DNA from: Brugia malayi
Taxonomy: Eukaryota > Nematoda > Chromadorea > Rhabditida > Onchocercidae
Direction: 5' to 3'
Assembly: GCF_000002995.4 (NCBI RefSeq)
Contig: NW_025062477.1
Location: 9,954,649 to 10,018,648 of the forward strand
Length of the DNA stretch: 64,000 nucleotides
Shown: positions 1-13,000 of the stretch, piece after piece
Layout of the letters: each line of letters begins with the position of its first letter
How positions within the stretch are numbered: position 1 is the stretch's first letter
Position numbers and translations under genes: made by a program
The notes under the pieces: model-generated
What the model was told of the DNA's origin: nothing
The model's database searches: none
Seen by the model: the letters and a program-made list of their open reading frames with translations, nothing else

Positions 1-372
1 AACAGTTAATCAGTAAATTAGAATTCTTCATTTCATTTAAATAAAGATGGAAATTCCTACATCGGTATTTTAAGTTTCTGCAAAACAGAAGTAGGCATGA
101 GAGAAATAAATATCATTATTCTATGAGAAAAGCGACTGAAATTACAAAGAGTTCGAAGATTTTCATCTATCCTAACATCGTTGCTAGTATAAAAACTAGT
201 GGTAGCTTTTGACGTGAAATAAGTCTGAAGTATGTAGTTTAATGAAGTGGGAAAGTGGAAAGGAATCACTCATCACACATTCATCCTTTCGTGACAAACG
301 AAATTACAATAAGAAAAAGTGAAAAACAAAGCAACAACAACTTAATTTTTACAGATTTCCAACTGCATTAAC

Positions 373-463
373 AAAAAATATAAGAATCACCATGAACTTT
401 CGCATAATATAAGAATATATATAAGAATTCACCAAAAATATAAGCATCACCATGAACTTTCGC
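373..463. repeat. 60-bp imperfect tandem duplication
   Basis: A segment of about 31 bp at 373-403, with core ATCACCATGAACTTTCGC, recurs at 433-463 with a single substitution in the aligned core (ATAAGAATC versus ATAAGCATC). The spacing is exactly 60 bp. Seen directly; looks like a recent local duplication. Confidence 0.85.
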
Positions 464-3400
464 GTCCGAACTTTTATTTTATCACTTTAATAATTAAAGA
501 GCATGCAACAATCTGTGAACCAAAAACGTCCAACAAATTTTTTGGTCATCATTTTTTCATAAAAAGACTGAAATAGCTGAAAACAAAGAAAAGCAAGCAA
601 TTATAATATCTCATATTATTGACACATGACACTAGACATAGATTATATTTCCTAATACGTGAAAGATCGGCATTAGCTCTAATTTCCTTCCGGAATTTGT
701 TAATCATTAAATTATTGAAAAAATTTATACGTCCCTCCTAAATATTCCAGTGAAGAACAACACAACGACTTTTAAATAACTTCGAGAAAAAAGCTCGGGG
801 ATGATTTCGACCGTAGTAATAAAAGGTAGACATAAATAGAGCGGATACACTGGATTTACCTTGAATTCAAATTGTTGCGAAATAAAAAATTTCTAACATA
901 TAAAAATTACTCTGAACAAAGGATGATGTAATTTTCTTCTATTAATCTAGGGTATCTTCTTCGACGTCAGGCTTAAAAAAATCCTACAAGTGTGCGGATA
1001 GGACAATAACAAAAACAGGCATTCGAAATAGCAACAAAAAACGGAACTACTTACCTAAGGCAGAAGGATTTTGAGTGCAATAAGTGGCGAACATTGCATG
1101 ATTGAAATGATGACAAGAGAACGAGCTTGAAGTCACTAGGCAACTAGAATAAGTCACCGCAATGTTTTCTCGACACTATAATTCATTCTGAAAGGTCTGC
1201 GCTCACTAACAGATACAATCCCACTGAACTGAAATTCTAAGAATATAAATTATTTCCTTAATGATTTTCTATTGTTTCTTTAATGCGAAGAATTGATTTT
1301 TTGAATAAAATTACATGACTTTGTCCTCAGAAATAGGAAAACCGTATCTTTATTGCATGTTCTGTGTCCATAATTATTAAATTGCAACATTTATATATTC
1401 CTAAATATTATCCATAAATTTCCCATTCGTCTAGCACTTAATATCTTACAGCACGTGCATTTTATTGATGACATATGAGCGTCACACAAGTTGGACACTA
1501 CAAAGTTTCAAGAAATGAGCTCGTCAATTAAGTATGCCTAAAATCTATGTAGCTCGTGTTTCATAGTATATCTGGATCCGATCTTGTGAAAGAATTTATT
1601 AAAAAGGTTAGAAGTGAGTAATATTATGCAACATTACTTATTATAACAGATAGCTTACTGGCAAATCAGAGTTAAAGGAGAGGAAGGAACTTCCACACAA
1701 GCTCCTATAAACAAGTTTGCAAAATTGTTATATAGCCTAGATTAGCATCTAATAATAATAATACAAAAACACCGCAGCCTTGAGAATTTCTCATCACTTT
1801 GCGGCAGAAAGGTCAGAAGACTCGGAATTGAACAACCTGTCAGACCTCGTCACTCAGTATGACTTAAAATTAAAAAATAATATACATAACTGTGCTGCCA
1901 AATGTTGCAACTCTAAGTTTTCCTAAATCACCAAACAGTTTTTTTTTTTTCTCGTCAGTTCTTTCCTAGATCTGAATCAATGCAACAACACTCATGAGCT
2001 ATGTGTATGAGCCGCCAACGATCACTAGTACCTAATCATAATTTAGGACCACCAGGCAAGATATCTTTAGCAAATATTGAGAGAGGACTGAAATTTTGAT
2101 GGTAATAATGACTTGTTCGAAAATTCACTAATATACTTCCACTGTGACAACAGTTAACTAACATAAGTAAAGAGAGAAGAAAATACTATGAATATGCTGC
2201 ACACCCTTCTATCACACAAAATTAATACGTTGACAAGATTGAGCATTGAACGACTCGGCGTAGAGGGACACTCTCATGAAGATTAGTAATGCTATGACTA
2301 CTCCGCTGTTCAGTTAGTAAACACTCAGAGATGTGAGCACAGACCGACCTTCCACAGACCTAAACACTTCACGAACTGTCAGCTATCCTAAAGTTAAGCC
2401 TAAACTACCGTGCGGCGTAATTATCAGTAAACATTATGAAAATTCAACGATTCAACGCGTCGGAAATATGAAGAGCTGTAGGTTGACAGAAAGAAATAGA
2501 CATTTATGTGATCTGCTAATCATCTCTGAATAGTGTCCTTAATGAATTTAGAGACGGCCATCTTAAATCACTTCAGGTTATTGAGATGAAGAGGAATTAC
2601 CCACAACATTAGTGACATCTGTCATATTCCAATTTGCAACCATATATTTACCATATATATGGGAAATTTAATACTAGTATTCTTAATTTATACGGTGAGA
2701 TAATATAAACACAAATATACATAAAATCAAATTAAAATAATATCAACAATAAAAATTATTAATGTCCTCCCTTGCTTTCCATTCTTTCAGTTCATTATTA
2801 TTTCTGTGATTTTACCGCAAGAATAAATAGTCAGTGTTCGAAAGTAGTTTCTTCTTCCTGAACTTTCTGATTGTATTCATAAAAGGCAAAAAATAGTGGA
2901 ATGATTGTTGAGGAAAAAGATATGATTGATATAATTTGGAAGTGTGTTGAATCAATGGAGGAAATTAGATAGGCAAATCCTTGGAAATAATGAATTTGCA
3001 ATAAATGAAGACGAAATTAATTGTAAATTAAAAAGTATAAGGTATTAGAATGATAGTATCAAATTTATTGGTGAGATCCATTTCAACAAACGTTCTTCGT
3101 CGTTTTGTAATTGCGTAAGTCGGATTAATAGTGCTTATTAATGTGAAGAAAAATTAGTTTTCTTTCAGCAGCTAAGACGCTTATGTCACAGTTTTGCTAA
3201 TTCTTCGTTTCATTTCCACCTGACTTGCCAGCAATGTACTGTGATGTACTGTCGTGGTGTAGCAATGGTGTTGCTGATGACTTCAGGGCATCTGAACTAC
3301 TGCTCTCCTAGCATTCTAGGTTGTACATCCTAATATATTTAAATTTTAACCTTGTTTCGATCTTCAGATCACCTCCCTCGTTTCCTGTGTTCGGCTTGTT

Positions 3401-4268
3401 GACAATTATGATCCATGATTAAATATCGATGTCACTTCTCCATCCCATTTTGGAGATGTAATCATTTCGAGAAAGGCAATGGTAAATTTTCATCTGTTTC
3501 ACGCATATTAACTTCTCAAACTTTCTATCATATTAATTCTTATTATATTGGTTTTTTTCTTCAACTTCCCATTAGTTTTCTTTTCTGTTGAAGTTAAGTA
3601 CACTGTCGAATATTTTCAATTATCGACAAAAAACACTGAGCATTCAACGATTAAAAGCATAGCGTTGTAGTTCTACTTTTTGAAAGTTTCTATAGGCTTC
3701 TGCAATTGCTATTCATCGAACGAAAATTACTGCAATAATGTTTCAGTCTTTGAATTTCATAGATATACATACGAAAGTTAGAAAGTCGACTGTACTTTCT
3801 CAACATTGTTACGTATGTAACGGGTCCTCTCGAATTAAAATATTTTTATTGCTTCGGTTCAAAGCAACTCTGCTCAACTTGTCGAGCAATATTTCTTTTT
3901 TGTGTACAGCTCATTTGATATGTTGGCGGTGGAAGAAAAGGATCGAGAATATGAAAACTTCTTCATTATGATCATAGCAATAAGATATGCATATTGCTCA
4001 ATGATATTTACTTATAGTTATTAAATTTGCAGGAACTAACTGGGTAGCTAATTTTTGTTTTCTTCATTTCCATTGTTTCTTTCCCTATTTCTCTCTTTCA
4101 CGTCATTAGTAATAAAGCATTAAGAAAATGTCAGATTTGAGCTATTATTTTGCACTACTAGTTCTCATTAAAAGGCTTGTCATTCACACATCGATAAAGG
4201 ATTCCTTTTCTCCTATAAATTGCAGTCCATTGTAATATACAAAGATAGTTAAAAAGATAATCTTGCTA

Positions 4269-4313
4269 AGGATATGGAAAGTGACTTTAATTTCTATGTC
4301 AAATGAAATTAAG
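4269..4313. repeat. dispersed direct repeat, copy 1
   Basis: The string GGATATGGAAAGTGACTTTA, followed by ATTTCT and a later GAAATTAAG, recurs at about 6017-6058 inside the first intron of the Ly6-like gene with small differences. The two copies lie about 1.75 kb apart in the same orientation. Seen directly; the nature of the repeat is unknown. Confidence 0.6.
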
Positions 4314-5626
4314 CGAGTGAGATGAGCCATTTAAATTTTAACTTTCAGCTACATTGTTAAAGAATGTATAGGCATCTATGGCAGATGAAAGAAGGGAAAA
4401 AATCTGTAAACGTTGCATTTAATCACTCTGTCAATTTCTAAGATAGTACTCTCAGTGAATTAGGTGTGTGATTGATTTTGCTATCTGAGAAAGCAACGCT
4501 TGTGTGTCTATGCCTTCATGCATCCATCCACTGCTGCCTTTAGGTCATTGTGCAGACCTTTTTATCCAGGCCTCTACATGCAGTCTGCTTAAGGCTTGTT
4601 TTACTCCAGGCTTCCTTAGCCATAGAATGGAGAATATTCAGAGATGGAAAGGAGTCAGAAAAATCGGATTTCCTTTTCAGCATTTCCCTTTTTCATGCTC
4701 TTCTAAAGCTGTATTCAACTCTGAACGAATCGATCTTATAAAAGCATTCGAGACGTGTCCACAGATGTTATTTTTACTTCTATATGAATATGATGTGATG
4801 TTTGTACCTTCACGATGACCGTTTTATAATAGGTATGTCGATTATTCTTCTCCCTGGCGCTACCTCATAAGGCTCTCTGTAGATATCACGACCAATATAT
4901 GAGACAGTGTGATATTGCTGTTCTCCTAGAATTAATTATATAATTGTCAGTTGTGCTGTATTGTTTCATAGTCTACAGTATCAGTTTTCTATATAAGATG
5001 ATGATATGAGAACAACTTTGATTACCACTTTGATTCATACTTAGAAGCTCGCGATTGTCTCTCAGCATAAGCTAATAAGAATTATGAATCATTCCTCTCT
5101 CTTTCCTGTAAAGAAAACTCACTTTTAAGATTACTTATACCGAAGTCCTCCTTACTCATTCAATTTCACCTATCTATCATACACTCTTCCATCTTTTCTT
5201 CTCTTCTCCATTACGAAAAATATAAAAAATTTGATGAATTTACTTATATAAACTCCAATGAGAATATTTGAACCGTTCTCTCAAATTCAAATGCTAAACT
5301 GACTGGACGATAGGATATAACAAAACTGGCTTGTAACATATTAGCTGCCAAAGTTTCCACTTGTCTTCTCTTGGCTTCATTTTACTTCAAATTTTGTTTC
5401 ATTGAATAATAATCTTAAATGAATTTAATAAGCCAGTCTGACTTTCTTGCATGCAGTTTGCCGAGTTGAAGTCCGAAGAGCAGAAAATAAAAGTAATAGT
5501 GGAATGGTTAAAATTTTTGGACAGATCATCATTAATTTATATGTCACGTACTCAGTGCAATTTTCATATCTTGCAAGAGTAAACAATTTACTAGCATATA
5601 AAATTTCTTAATGACCCACCTGTTTT

Positions 5627-5650
5627 GCATATTTCATCAGGCAATTCGGA
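5627..5650 (+). promoter_or_regulatory. candidate spliced-leader trans-splice acceptor
   Basis: A pyrimidine-rich run ending in TTTCATCAG at 5640 lies ten bases before the ATG of the Ly6-like gene. No donor and no coding exon is evident upstream, so the simplest reading is a trans-splice acceptor. An unseen 5' UTR exon is the alternative. Confidence 0.5.
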
Positions 5651-8600
5651 ATGACTCAACGCTTATTTGTTTCACTTACATCAACAGCAAGAGGAGTAAC
5701 TAATTGTCAGCAAGAGTTACAATTATGGATAAAAGTATTACTCACTGTATGCTTCCTACCGCTTTGTAACGCGGTAAAATGCTTGGATTGTGTGGGTAAG
5801 GACTGCATGGGGACATTTTGCGAGGGTGACTATTGCATGCTTGGGACATATGCCCCACGATGGGGCACTGTGGAATGGGGAGAGCCACGTACTGTTAAAG
5901 GTTGCGTAAGTGGACGAATGTTGGAGAAAAATATTAGAAGTCACTGCGAGACTGCCGATGAAAATGGCCAGGTTTGGTTTCTTTTCATTTTTATTTAATT
6001 ATTCATATCCTGCCAGGGATATGGAAAGTGATTTTAATTTCTGATTTTAAGAAATTAAGATGAAACATTTTTTCTTCGCTTGTTTAAATTTGTTATAAAT
6101 CTGAAGAAATCTCCTTTCACAATTTCATTAAAATAATTTGGTCACTTTTTCTTTTTTAAATAATAATCTTGCAATAAAACAAAAATGCGAACAATTTTTG
6201 CAGACATTGGATAATGAATAATTAGTTTGTATTTTACATTTTAATATCATCAAAAGGAGTGGTACTGATATATAAAATGAGATTAAGATAATATTGTAAA
6301 GCCCAATAGTAAATTGTTGATAAAAACACTGGGACTTATTTTTATAGGCTAGTCCATTTTTGAAAACTTGCAATCAGCCGTTAGCAGTGTTTAGAATGTT
6401 TAGATTTAGAAAAAATTTTTCCAATTTGTAAAAAATAGATGTTGCGAACCACATAGAACAAAAATAAAATAAAGCAGAAGTTTTTGACTGTGAAATATTC
6501 AAAGCTTTTAAAGTATCTAAAGAAGATGAAGTATTATCAGGTAATTTACAGGAACCATTTACTTGCTTCTGTGACAGAGACTATTGCAACAACGACAAGG
6601 CGATCAGACGACTGGAGATCTCACCGGTAGCACTCATCACATGTGTCTGCAAGGGAGCTCATTGTCAGAGTAAAACCTGCACCGGTGAGATGTGCTCTTA
6701 CGTCATCAACCATCGTACTAAAAAGTCTGAACAGGTGTCATTCTCTTTCTTCTACTAGTTTAGAATCTCGATAATGACAAAGTTTAAAACTGAAAACAAA
6801 TATAAGAGACGAGTTAATTTATGTATCTTAAAATTTAGACTGAAAATTAATTTAACTTGCCTTTCATATTTTATCCGGAAAAATGAAAAATTTAATTAAA
6901 ATAATATAACAGTTTGTTTGGGGAGAAACTTCGAATTATTGGTTTTTAAGGAAACTAAGCAATTTTTAAAAATTTTTATGTTCATTCCACAGAAAAGATA
7001 TAAGTTCTCGAAAGTGGGTATTATATCGGAATGCTCAAGTTGTAGACAGTGTCGCGTAAAAATTCCAGCATTTGAACCAAACTTCGAAGAATATAGCCGC
7101 GGAAACATTCTTACTGTCTTTGAAAAGTGAAATTCACAGAAATGTAAAAGGTTATTTAGGGGTGTGTGAATAGCTCAGTGCCGTTAATCGAGAGGAGATC
7201 AGCAGGTTCCTGCATGATTCCACCTATTACTGGTGCTATGCATCACACGGTTTCCAAGGATCCACATGAACTACTAGCAACGGAATCATGTGTATGCATG
7301 ACTGATTATTGTAATAGTGAAAAACCGGAAATTACACAACCAGAAAAAATGAAGTGCCAGACGTTCGTTACACTGGAAGCAATGGGAACGAAGGTAATAG
7401 TTTTGTAAATACTCAGAATTACTTTATTTATAAGAACTTACTTTCTTATTTAACAGTTTAAAAAAGTGATAATCGGAATAGTTTTCCATTGGGCAGCAGT
7501 TGTGTTTTTTCCATCCAACAAGTTCAAGAGTTCGGATCTCTTTAGTTTCTTCGAGGCTTCTAAGAGACATGGCCATATTATGCTTGAACATACTACCTTA
7601 CTATTGTTCTTGCTAACTTCTAGTCTGATATTCAGCATATCTCTAACTTTAATGTGTTCAACCCATGAAAACAAAACGGTGAAATCATTGGTCCGAACGA
7701 GTTAAATTTCTGAATTCACTGCATTGGAAATAAAACATTTTCAGGCAATAAATTATCGTTGAAACGCCTCCATATAAGAGGTATCACTCCATTAATTAAC
7801 ATAGTTTCGTAGGTGTCATCACGAAATACAACGTGTATCGGTGAATTTTGTTTCAAAGCTTCTATCAAAAGTAAACTTGGCCATATGACGGAATATAGAA
7901 CGATGGGTTGTGCCTCATTTCTCGACGGAGCCGAACTTGCTGAAGAAATGCAACCGACAGGTTGTGCACGATTCCAATCTGAAAAAGTGGAAGTTGAGTC
8001 TTGTTTCCAGGTAATTTACCTGTTTTATATATAGTTACTGTCAATCAACATAACACACAGGATGAGTAGTTTTGGTAACTTACTCATACTTAAAGCTTTT
8101 GCGTCTTATCAGCTTTCAGTGCCATTACTTCATAATATTCCTTGTCAACAAGTGCAATTTAGACTAACGACAGGAGAGCAATAGGAAGATCTCGAGCAAA
8201 TCAGGAAATCGTTTTATCCAGAGGGAAAAGTAAAGAACCAAAATACAGGAAAATAATGAAGTAAATTTACATCAAAATTTTCTTTTTCCAAAATATAAAT
8301 TGTTATTGTATGAACAAATGACATTAATTTAATATTTTAGGAAACCGCCTAGAATGGAGGTAGATTATGAAGATGACGATAAAGAAGGGGAAGAAAAAGA
8401 AGAGGACAAGGAAGAAGAGGAGAAAGAATCGAGGAAAAAACAAAAAGCTGCAAGTAAAAATGTTTTTCAAGTCTTTTCTAAGATAATTAGAATCTATTTA
8501 ACGGATCCAGCATAGAAAGTTCACTTACGAAGAAGTTGATGAAACAGCCAAAATCTTTTTGTATCAATTTCAAAAACTGCTAAAATTGTTTTAGCTACAG

Positions 8601-10056
8601 AATATGCGGTTCTTTCCTTCCTTCTAATATTCTGCCTAATCTAAGTTTTAGCTTTTAATAATATAACAATTTTCTGACTTTACTTCCTAATATCAATTCC
8701 CAGCTGTATGGTTTCAAGGAAACGTTATTAACAATAAGAAAGGAAAGGGATCGGACAGGCATGACAAATTTTGATGGATTTTTAGCTTTATTAAACGATG
8801 ATACAGTTTCCAGTGTAAAATTCGAAGTGTCTATTTCGAAGTACAGCAATATCTGGAATTTTTACATATTTGAAGCTTTAGGGTATCCAAATCCAAAAAT
8901 GCAGAACGGTTTTCTTAGAAAACTGTTAGTCGATCTTATTTTGATAGAATCTAAGGAAGCGGGATAAATGCACCTGGCTTTTTCAAAAATCGGCTAATAT
9001 CTAGAGAAACAAAAAGTTCTAGCAAATAGTACAGGTAAATGCTTGAACTATTTAGCACAAAGTTTTACGGTTTTCGACTTATATTTGCATAAGAATTCCC
9101 AGCTACCAAAGGACTTGGTGATTCGGATTGTAAAAGAATAACTTTTAAAAGATTTGATGACCCGGGCTGTAGAAGTAAAAGTAAAAAAATAACTGCACTT
9201 ATGCTCTGACTAGAGCAAAACAAAGGGTAATTTCTGGAAAATTATGTAAAAATTTTCAAGGGCGGAGCTGAATAGTTCCCTATAAATCAATTGACTCTGT
9301 TGTGTTCTATTTACAATATTCATTGTAAATATTCGATATAATTATTCAGGTCAAGATCGGAATAAAGGAAGAGAGAACGAAGACAAGAAGGAAGAAGAAG
9401 AAGAAGAAGGAATTGAAAGTGGAAAATATGAGAAAGGAAAAAACAAAGGAAACGCACGGAATGAAGATGAGGAGGAGGAGAACGGCGACGAAGAAGTGGA
9501 GGATGAGGAGGAAGGAAAGGAGGAGGAAGAAGAAAGTGATAAACAAAATGAAAGAAAGATTAAAAATAACAAGGAGGAGGTAGAAGTGTTGTTAGATACA
9601 TTTCTTTTTTTTCATTTTTCATCAATCTGATGGTTAATGTTGACGTTAATTTCATTTTCATGATGTTAGTTTAGGCTGAAAGAGAAGTGATCTAATTTGA
9701 CCTGATTTACTGATCGATCAGCATTTTATTTTTATTATTCTATTTCTAATCCCCATAAAATAAGACCGTCTAAAATAAGCTCAAGAAAAGAAAATACCTC
9801 ATATTCTGGCCGGTTATTTCCTTGATTAAATACCATTACATTCTTTTAATAATTCATACATTTTTAGACAACAACAACAACAATTTTCATATTCGAGAAG
9901 CCAACAGAACCACCGATTCCGGATGATTCCAATATAACGCTGATAACAGTATTCATTTTACTTATGGTACTGATAGTAATGTCTGGTGCGGTATGGAAGC
10001 TTCAATTACACAAGCGATTATTTCGCGCAAACTACGATACTGTAGCGGGTGGTTAA
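5651..10056 (+). CDS. Ly6/three-finger-like repeat membrane protein with acidic stalk
   Basis: Exons: 5651-5971, 6552-6734, 7160-7393, 7813-8010, 8341-8453, 9350-9579, 9868-10056. A hydrophobic signal segment spans about residues 26-41 (ending CNA). Module 1 begins KCLDC and ends CFCDRDYCNN; module 2 begins CVCKGAHC and ends CVCMTDYCN; a third (KCQTF...IGEFCFKAS...GCASF) lacks the closing CxC...CN. This is the cysteine pattern of Ly6/uPAR or ET-module surface proteins. Two exons then encode a roughly 115-residue E/K-rich stalk, and the last exon a Thr run, PEPP-type linker, a transmembrane helix (about 20 residues after DDSNIT) and a short basic tail. The first four exons join in phase 0 and the last three join consistently, but 8010 to 8341 does not keep frame (phase 0 to phase 2), so a small exon is missing or the locus is damaged there. 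AATAAA at 10105-10110. Specific function unknown. Confidence 0.75.
6017..6058. repeat. dispersed direct repeat, copy 2
   Basis: GGATATGGAAAGTGATTTTA followed by ATTTCTGATTTTAAGAAATTAAG matches the copy near 4269-4313. It lies just inside the first intron of the Ly6-like gene. Confidence 0.6.
8657..9190 (+). pseudogene. decayed ORF inside an intron of the Ly6-like gene
   Basis: Between the two acidic-stalk exons, a reading frame open from 8657 to about 8967 (roughly 100 codons, containing LLNDDTVSSVKFEVS and EALGYPNPKMQNGFLRKLL) ends in TAA. The next frame then continues for about 20 codons (INAPGFFKNRLISRE), and from about 9043 another open piece reads LNYLAQSFTVFDLYLHKN, ending at TAA and resuming as LLKDLMTRAVEVKVKK. 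The frame shifting and stops suggest a relic of a coding sequence, possibly from a retroelement or processed gene. I do not recognise the family. It could also be chance openness in an AT-rich intron. Confidence 0.35.
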
Positions 10057-13000
10057 TCTGTTCTGTTAATTCATTTCATTTTATTTAGGCTTTTCACTTG
10101 AAGTAATAAATGACACTTTTCTTGTCAAATAAAATGGTTGTAGCAAACTGATTAGGGGATGATTTTGATTCTGCTTCAATTTTTTTTTCTTTGATTTCTT
10201 AATATCCCTTTAAATCTAAACTTCTATGAACTGATAAAATGATGACATTTTCGGATGCTTATCACCACTTACGTATTATTTTTCATTTAATTGGTTTATG
10301 AAATGAAATCTTGTACTGGGGTTTATATAATCTGTCATTTGTAATACGTAGCAATAACGCTACTTCTACATATAATATGGCTATTGATGTATGAATATTC
10401 CTAAAGCAAACAACCGCATTCCCCTGCTTACGATTTTTTTTTTTTTTTACTTTTCATTTTTTAAATCAGTTGAGCCAAACTGAGAATAATATAAATGTCG
10501 ACACTATTTCTTTATGTTTTGATTGAGTCGCTTTTACGGTGCTTGTTATTATGTAGTTTATATAATTGTTTATTTGGAGCAATATCGTTTAAAGTAGATT
10601 GTTTATAATAATATTTCATAAATAAATTGTCCTGAATTATCGTATTCGCCATGTCAGTTTGCAGAAAAATGAATCCGGTTCCCAATTAAAACATAGAAGA
10701 TAATTTCTAGAGTTTCTTTCGATTATGTTCCATATTCTGAACTTTGTTACGTTTTCAAATCCCATATTTTGTTGAGAATTTACAGAAAAATTAGATACTG
10801 CCAACAAATTTTCTGTCAGCGAACTTTGAAATCAAACTGATAAAATAGTTTTAGTGGGTTTTGATTTTTTTTTTTTTTTGAAAGCTGATTAATATTTCGA
10901 TATAAACTTTTTTGAAGTTAACATGTTAGGTTTTTTTTCTAAAATCCACTGTTGTGATTCTAAAAACAGGCTACTTGTAAGGTTTAAGTCATTTTCAATT
11001 GATATTATCAAATGACGTTTACTTCCTGAAAAATGTAATTAAAATGAACCAGTAAGTGATCTTTAACTTTAAAACCTTGTCATTTCGACGTCAAAATCTT
11101 TGTAAGACTTACTGCTTAAATTACAAAAGTGATGTTAATTACAAAATTAAAGTATTTTTAATTATTTGTCGGCAGAAAACTGAACTGAAAATTATTAAGA
11201 ACTGTCAGTTATCACTGGTCAACATTTTAATGATAACCTTTTTTAAGCTCTATTGTTGTAATAACTAAAAGGATGTTACCTGTAAAATTTCAGTCATTTT
11301 CAATTGATATTGCTAAATTAATTTGCAGATATAGTAAATTTTATCACTATCATTCACAACAAAAAATGAGTTGTTATATCTGGTATGTTAATTTTAAGTG
11401 AGACAATGTTAATTTAGAATCTCACCCAATTTTACATTGTCAAATTCACTTGTGTCGCAATAACTAATTAACATCACGTATAATAAATACAATAAAATCG
11501 ATAGGTTCTAAATTAATGTTTCACTCGAATCAAAACTAAAATATTCGACTTTTGCGGTCAACAAGAAATCTAAAACTGGAACGAGAAATTTCATTAAAGT
11601 AATAACAAAGAAAAAAACTTCTTACGCTGAAATCTAAGGTTGCATAATTTGCTAAGTGAAGATAAGGATTTTACTGCAGTCAAATTATTGAATTCAAATA
11701 ATTAGCAAGAAATTTACTATCTGAGCCGTCAGGAACAAAAAAATATTAAGAAAGGACAATGGCTATTTCCCTACGTTAACGCAGTCACAGAGGCCAGAAC
11801 CAAAACCAACATTCATCCTCCAATTTGTCTAGAAATTTTCAATTGTTAAAGGAGTATATGCATTGCTTAATACATTGAAAATTACTTCTTGTTCTACATA
11901 AATCTACTTGCAAACATTTTAAATTCTAATAGTCTCCTATTCTAATAGCCATTCTTATCAGTTGATAGGAAACTTAAGGATTTAAATGAATCGAATTAAA
12001 CGAGAGAGAAGAACTAACATAGATAAATTTACTAACACTATTTACTAACAACCTGAAACATTATTAGCACAGAAAATTTGCTTTTTTTTTAATACATGAA
12101 ATGAAGGACTTTTGCAAACGGTCCGTAATTGGTTGGAAAATGGTTTATAATAATTTGTAATTTGCAATAGATGGTTTATATTGGGATTTTCCTGACCCCG
12201 CTACTACTTCGTGACTCAATTAACTTCAAATCATAATTTTAATTGATTTAGCAAGGAATGTTCATATACATACGAATTTAGTGCCACACAAAAGTAACAC
12301 ACACACATACACACACGCATTAAACCAAGAAGAGATCATTTCATCTTTAAAAATATTGAAAATGCATAAATCATGTCACTTCATTAACATTTTATAACTT
12401 TTATCTACATCTTTTGATATCAAAACATAAGAATTGTGATCATATTCAATGAAAAGTAATAAGAAGTGTGGAGAAATTTATAAAGGCCTCTAACAAATCT
12501 GCACAGTTTGCGAGACCTTCCCAGCACTCTCATAACATAAAAAATTGGAGATGAAAAACACAAGTGAATGTCTATTATCATACAAGTAATAATAATGCAA
12601 AAACAGCAAAATAAGAAAATAGGAAATCATCAGGTAGGTAATTACTTCACAAACTGTCTTCAACTAATAACCAGCGCATCATTTACAAGCACTAAGGACA
12701 TGCAGTATTGCTTGGACAGCGTATCTTACAAATGCAAAACACAGATAGAGAATTATTTCAAAACATACATTGCTTAGAGTAAGTGAAAAAAATAAATTGG
12801 AGAGTAAGGTTCTGTGGTCTTTCCCAATAAAAGCCAATACTGAGGAGAGGTAAACAGTGAGTTAATAGTAATTGTGGATAATTAACTGTCTAAAGATATA
12901 TAAGAGAATCCAGAGAACCACATAATATTAAAGGAATAATGGAATTACTTAATTTTTCCGCATTTGATAAAAATCACTTGTTTCTCCGATATTCTATTCA

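Larger units (their letters stand above)
1..5640. other. no recognisable gene
   Basis: About 5.6 kb of AT-rich sequence in which I recognise no protein family on either strand. Open stretches such as 2333-2533 (+), 3738-3971 (+) and 4504-4818 (+, 104 codons) lack convincing composition, splice partners or family resemblance, so I do not call them. The stretch holds a 60-bp tandem duplication near position 400 and one copy of a short repeat that recurs inside the downstream Ly6-like gene. It may contain the upstream regulatory region of that gene. Confidence 0.5.

Noticed and set aside
6918..7130. 70-codon ORF between exons 2 and 3 of the Ly6-like gene, containing SECSSCRQCRV
   Set aside because: Exon 2 joins directly in frame to the exon at 7160 and reproduces the module pattern (KSEQ then GCVN, as in KGCVSG of module 1). 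Including this piece would add a stop.
9346..9572. Minus-strand ORFs rich in F, S and L
   Set aside because: Antisense of the GA-rich acidic exon; pure composition effect.
9868..9882. Tandem ACA codons as a microsatellite
   Set aside because: Only five units and in frame as a Thr run before the transmembrane helix; kept as part of the exon.
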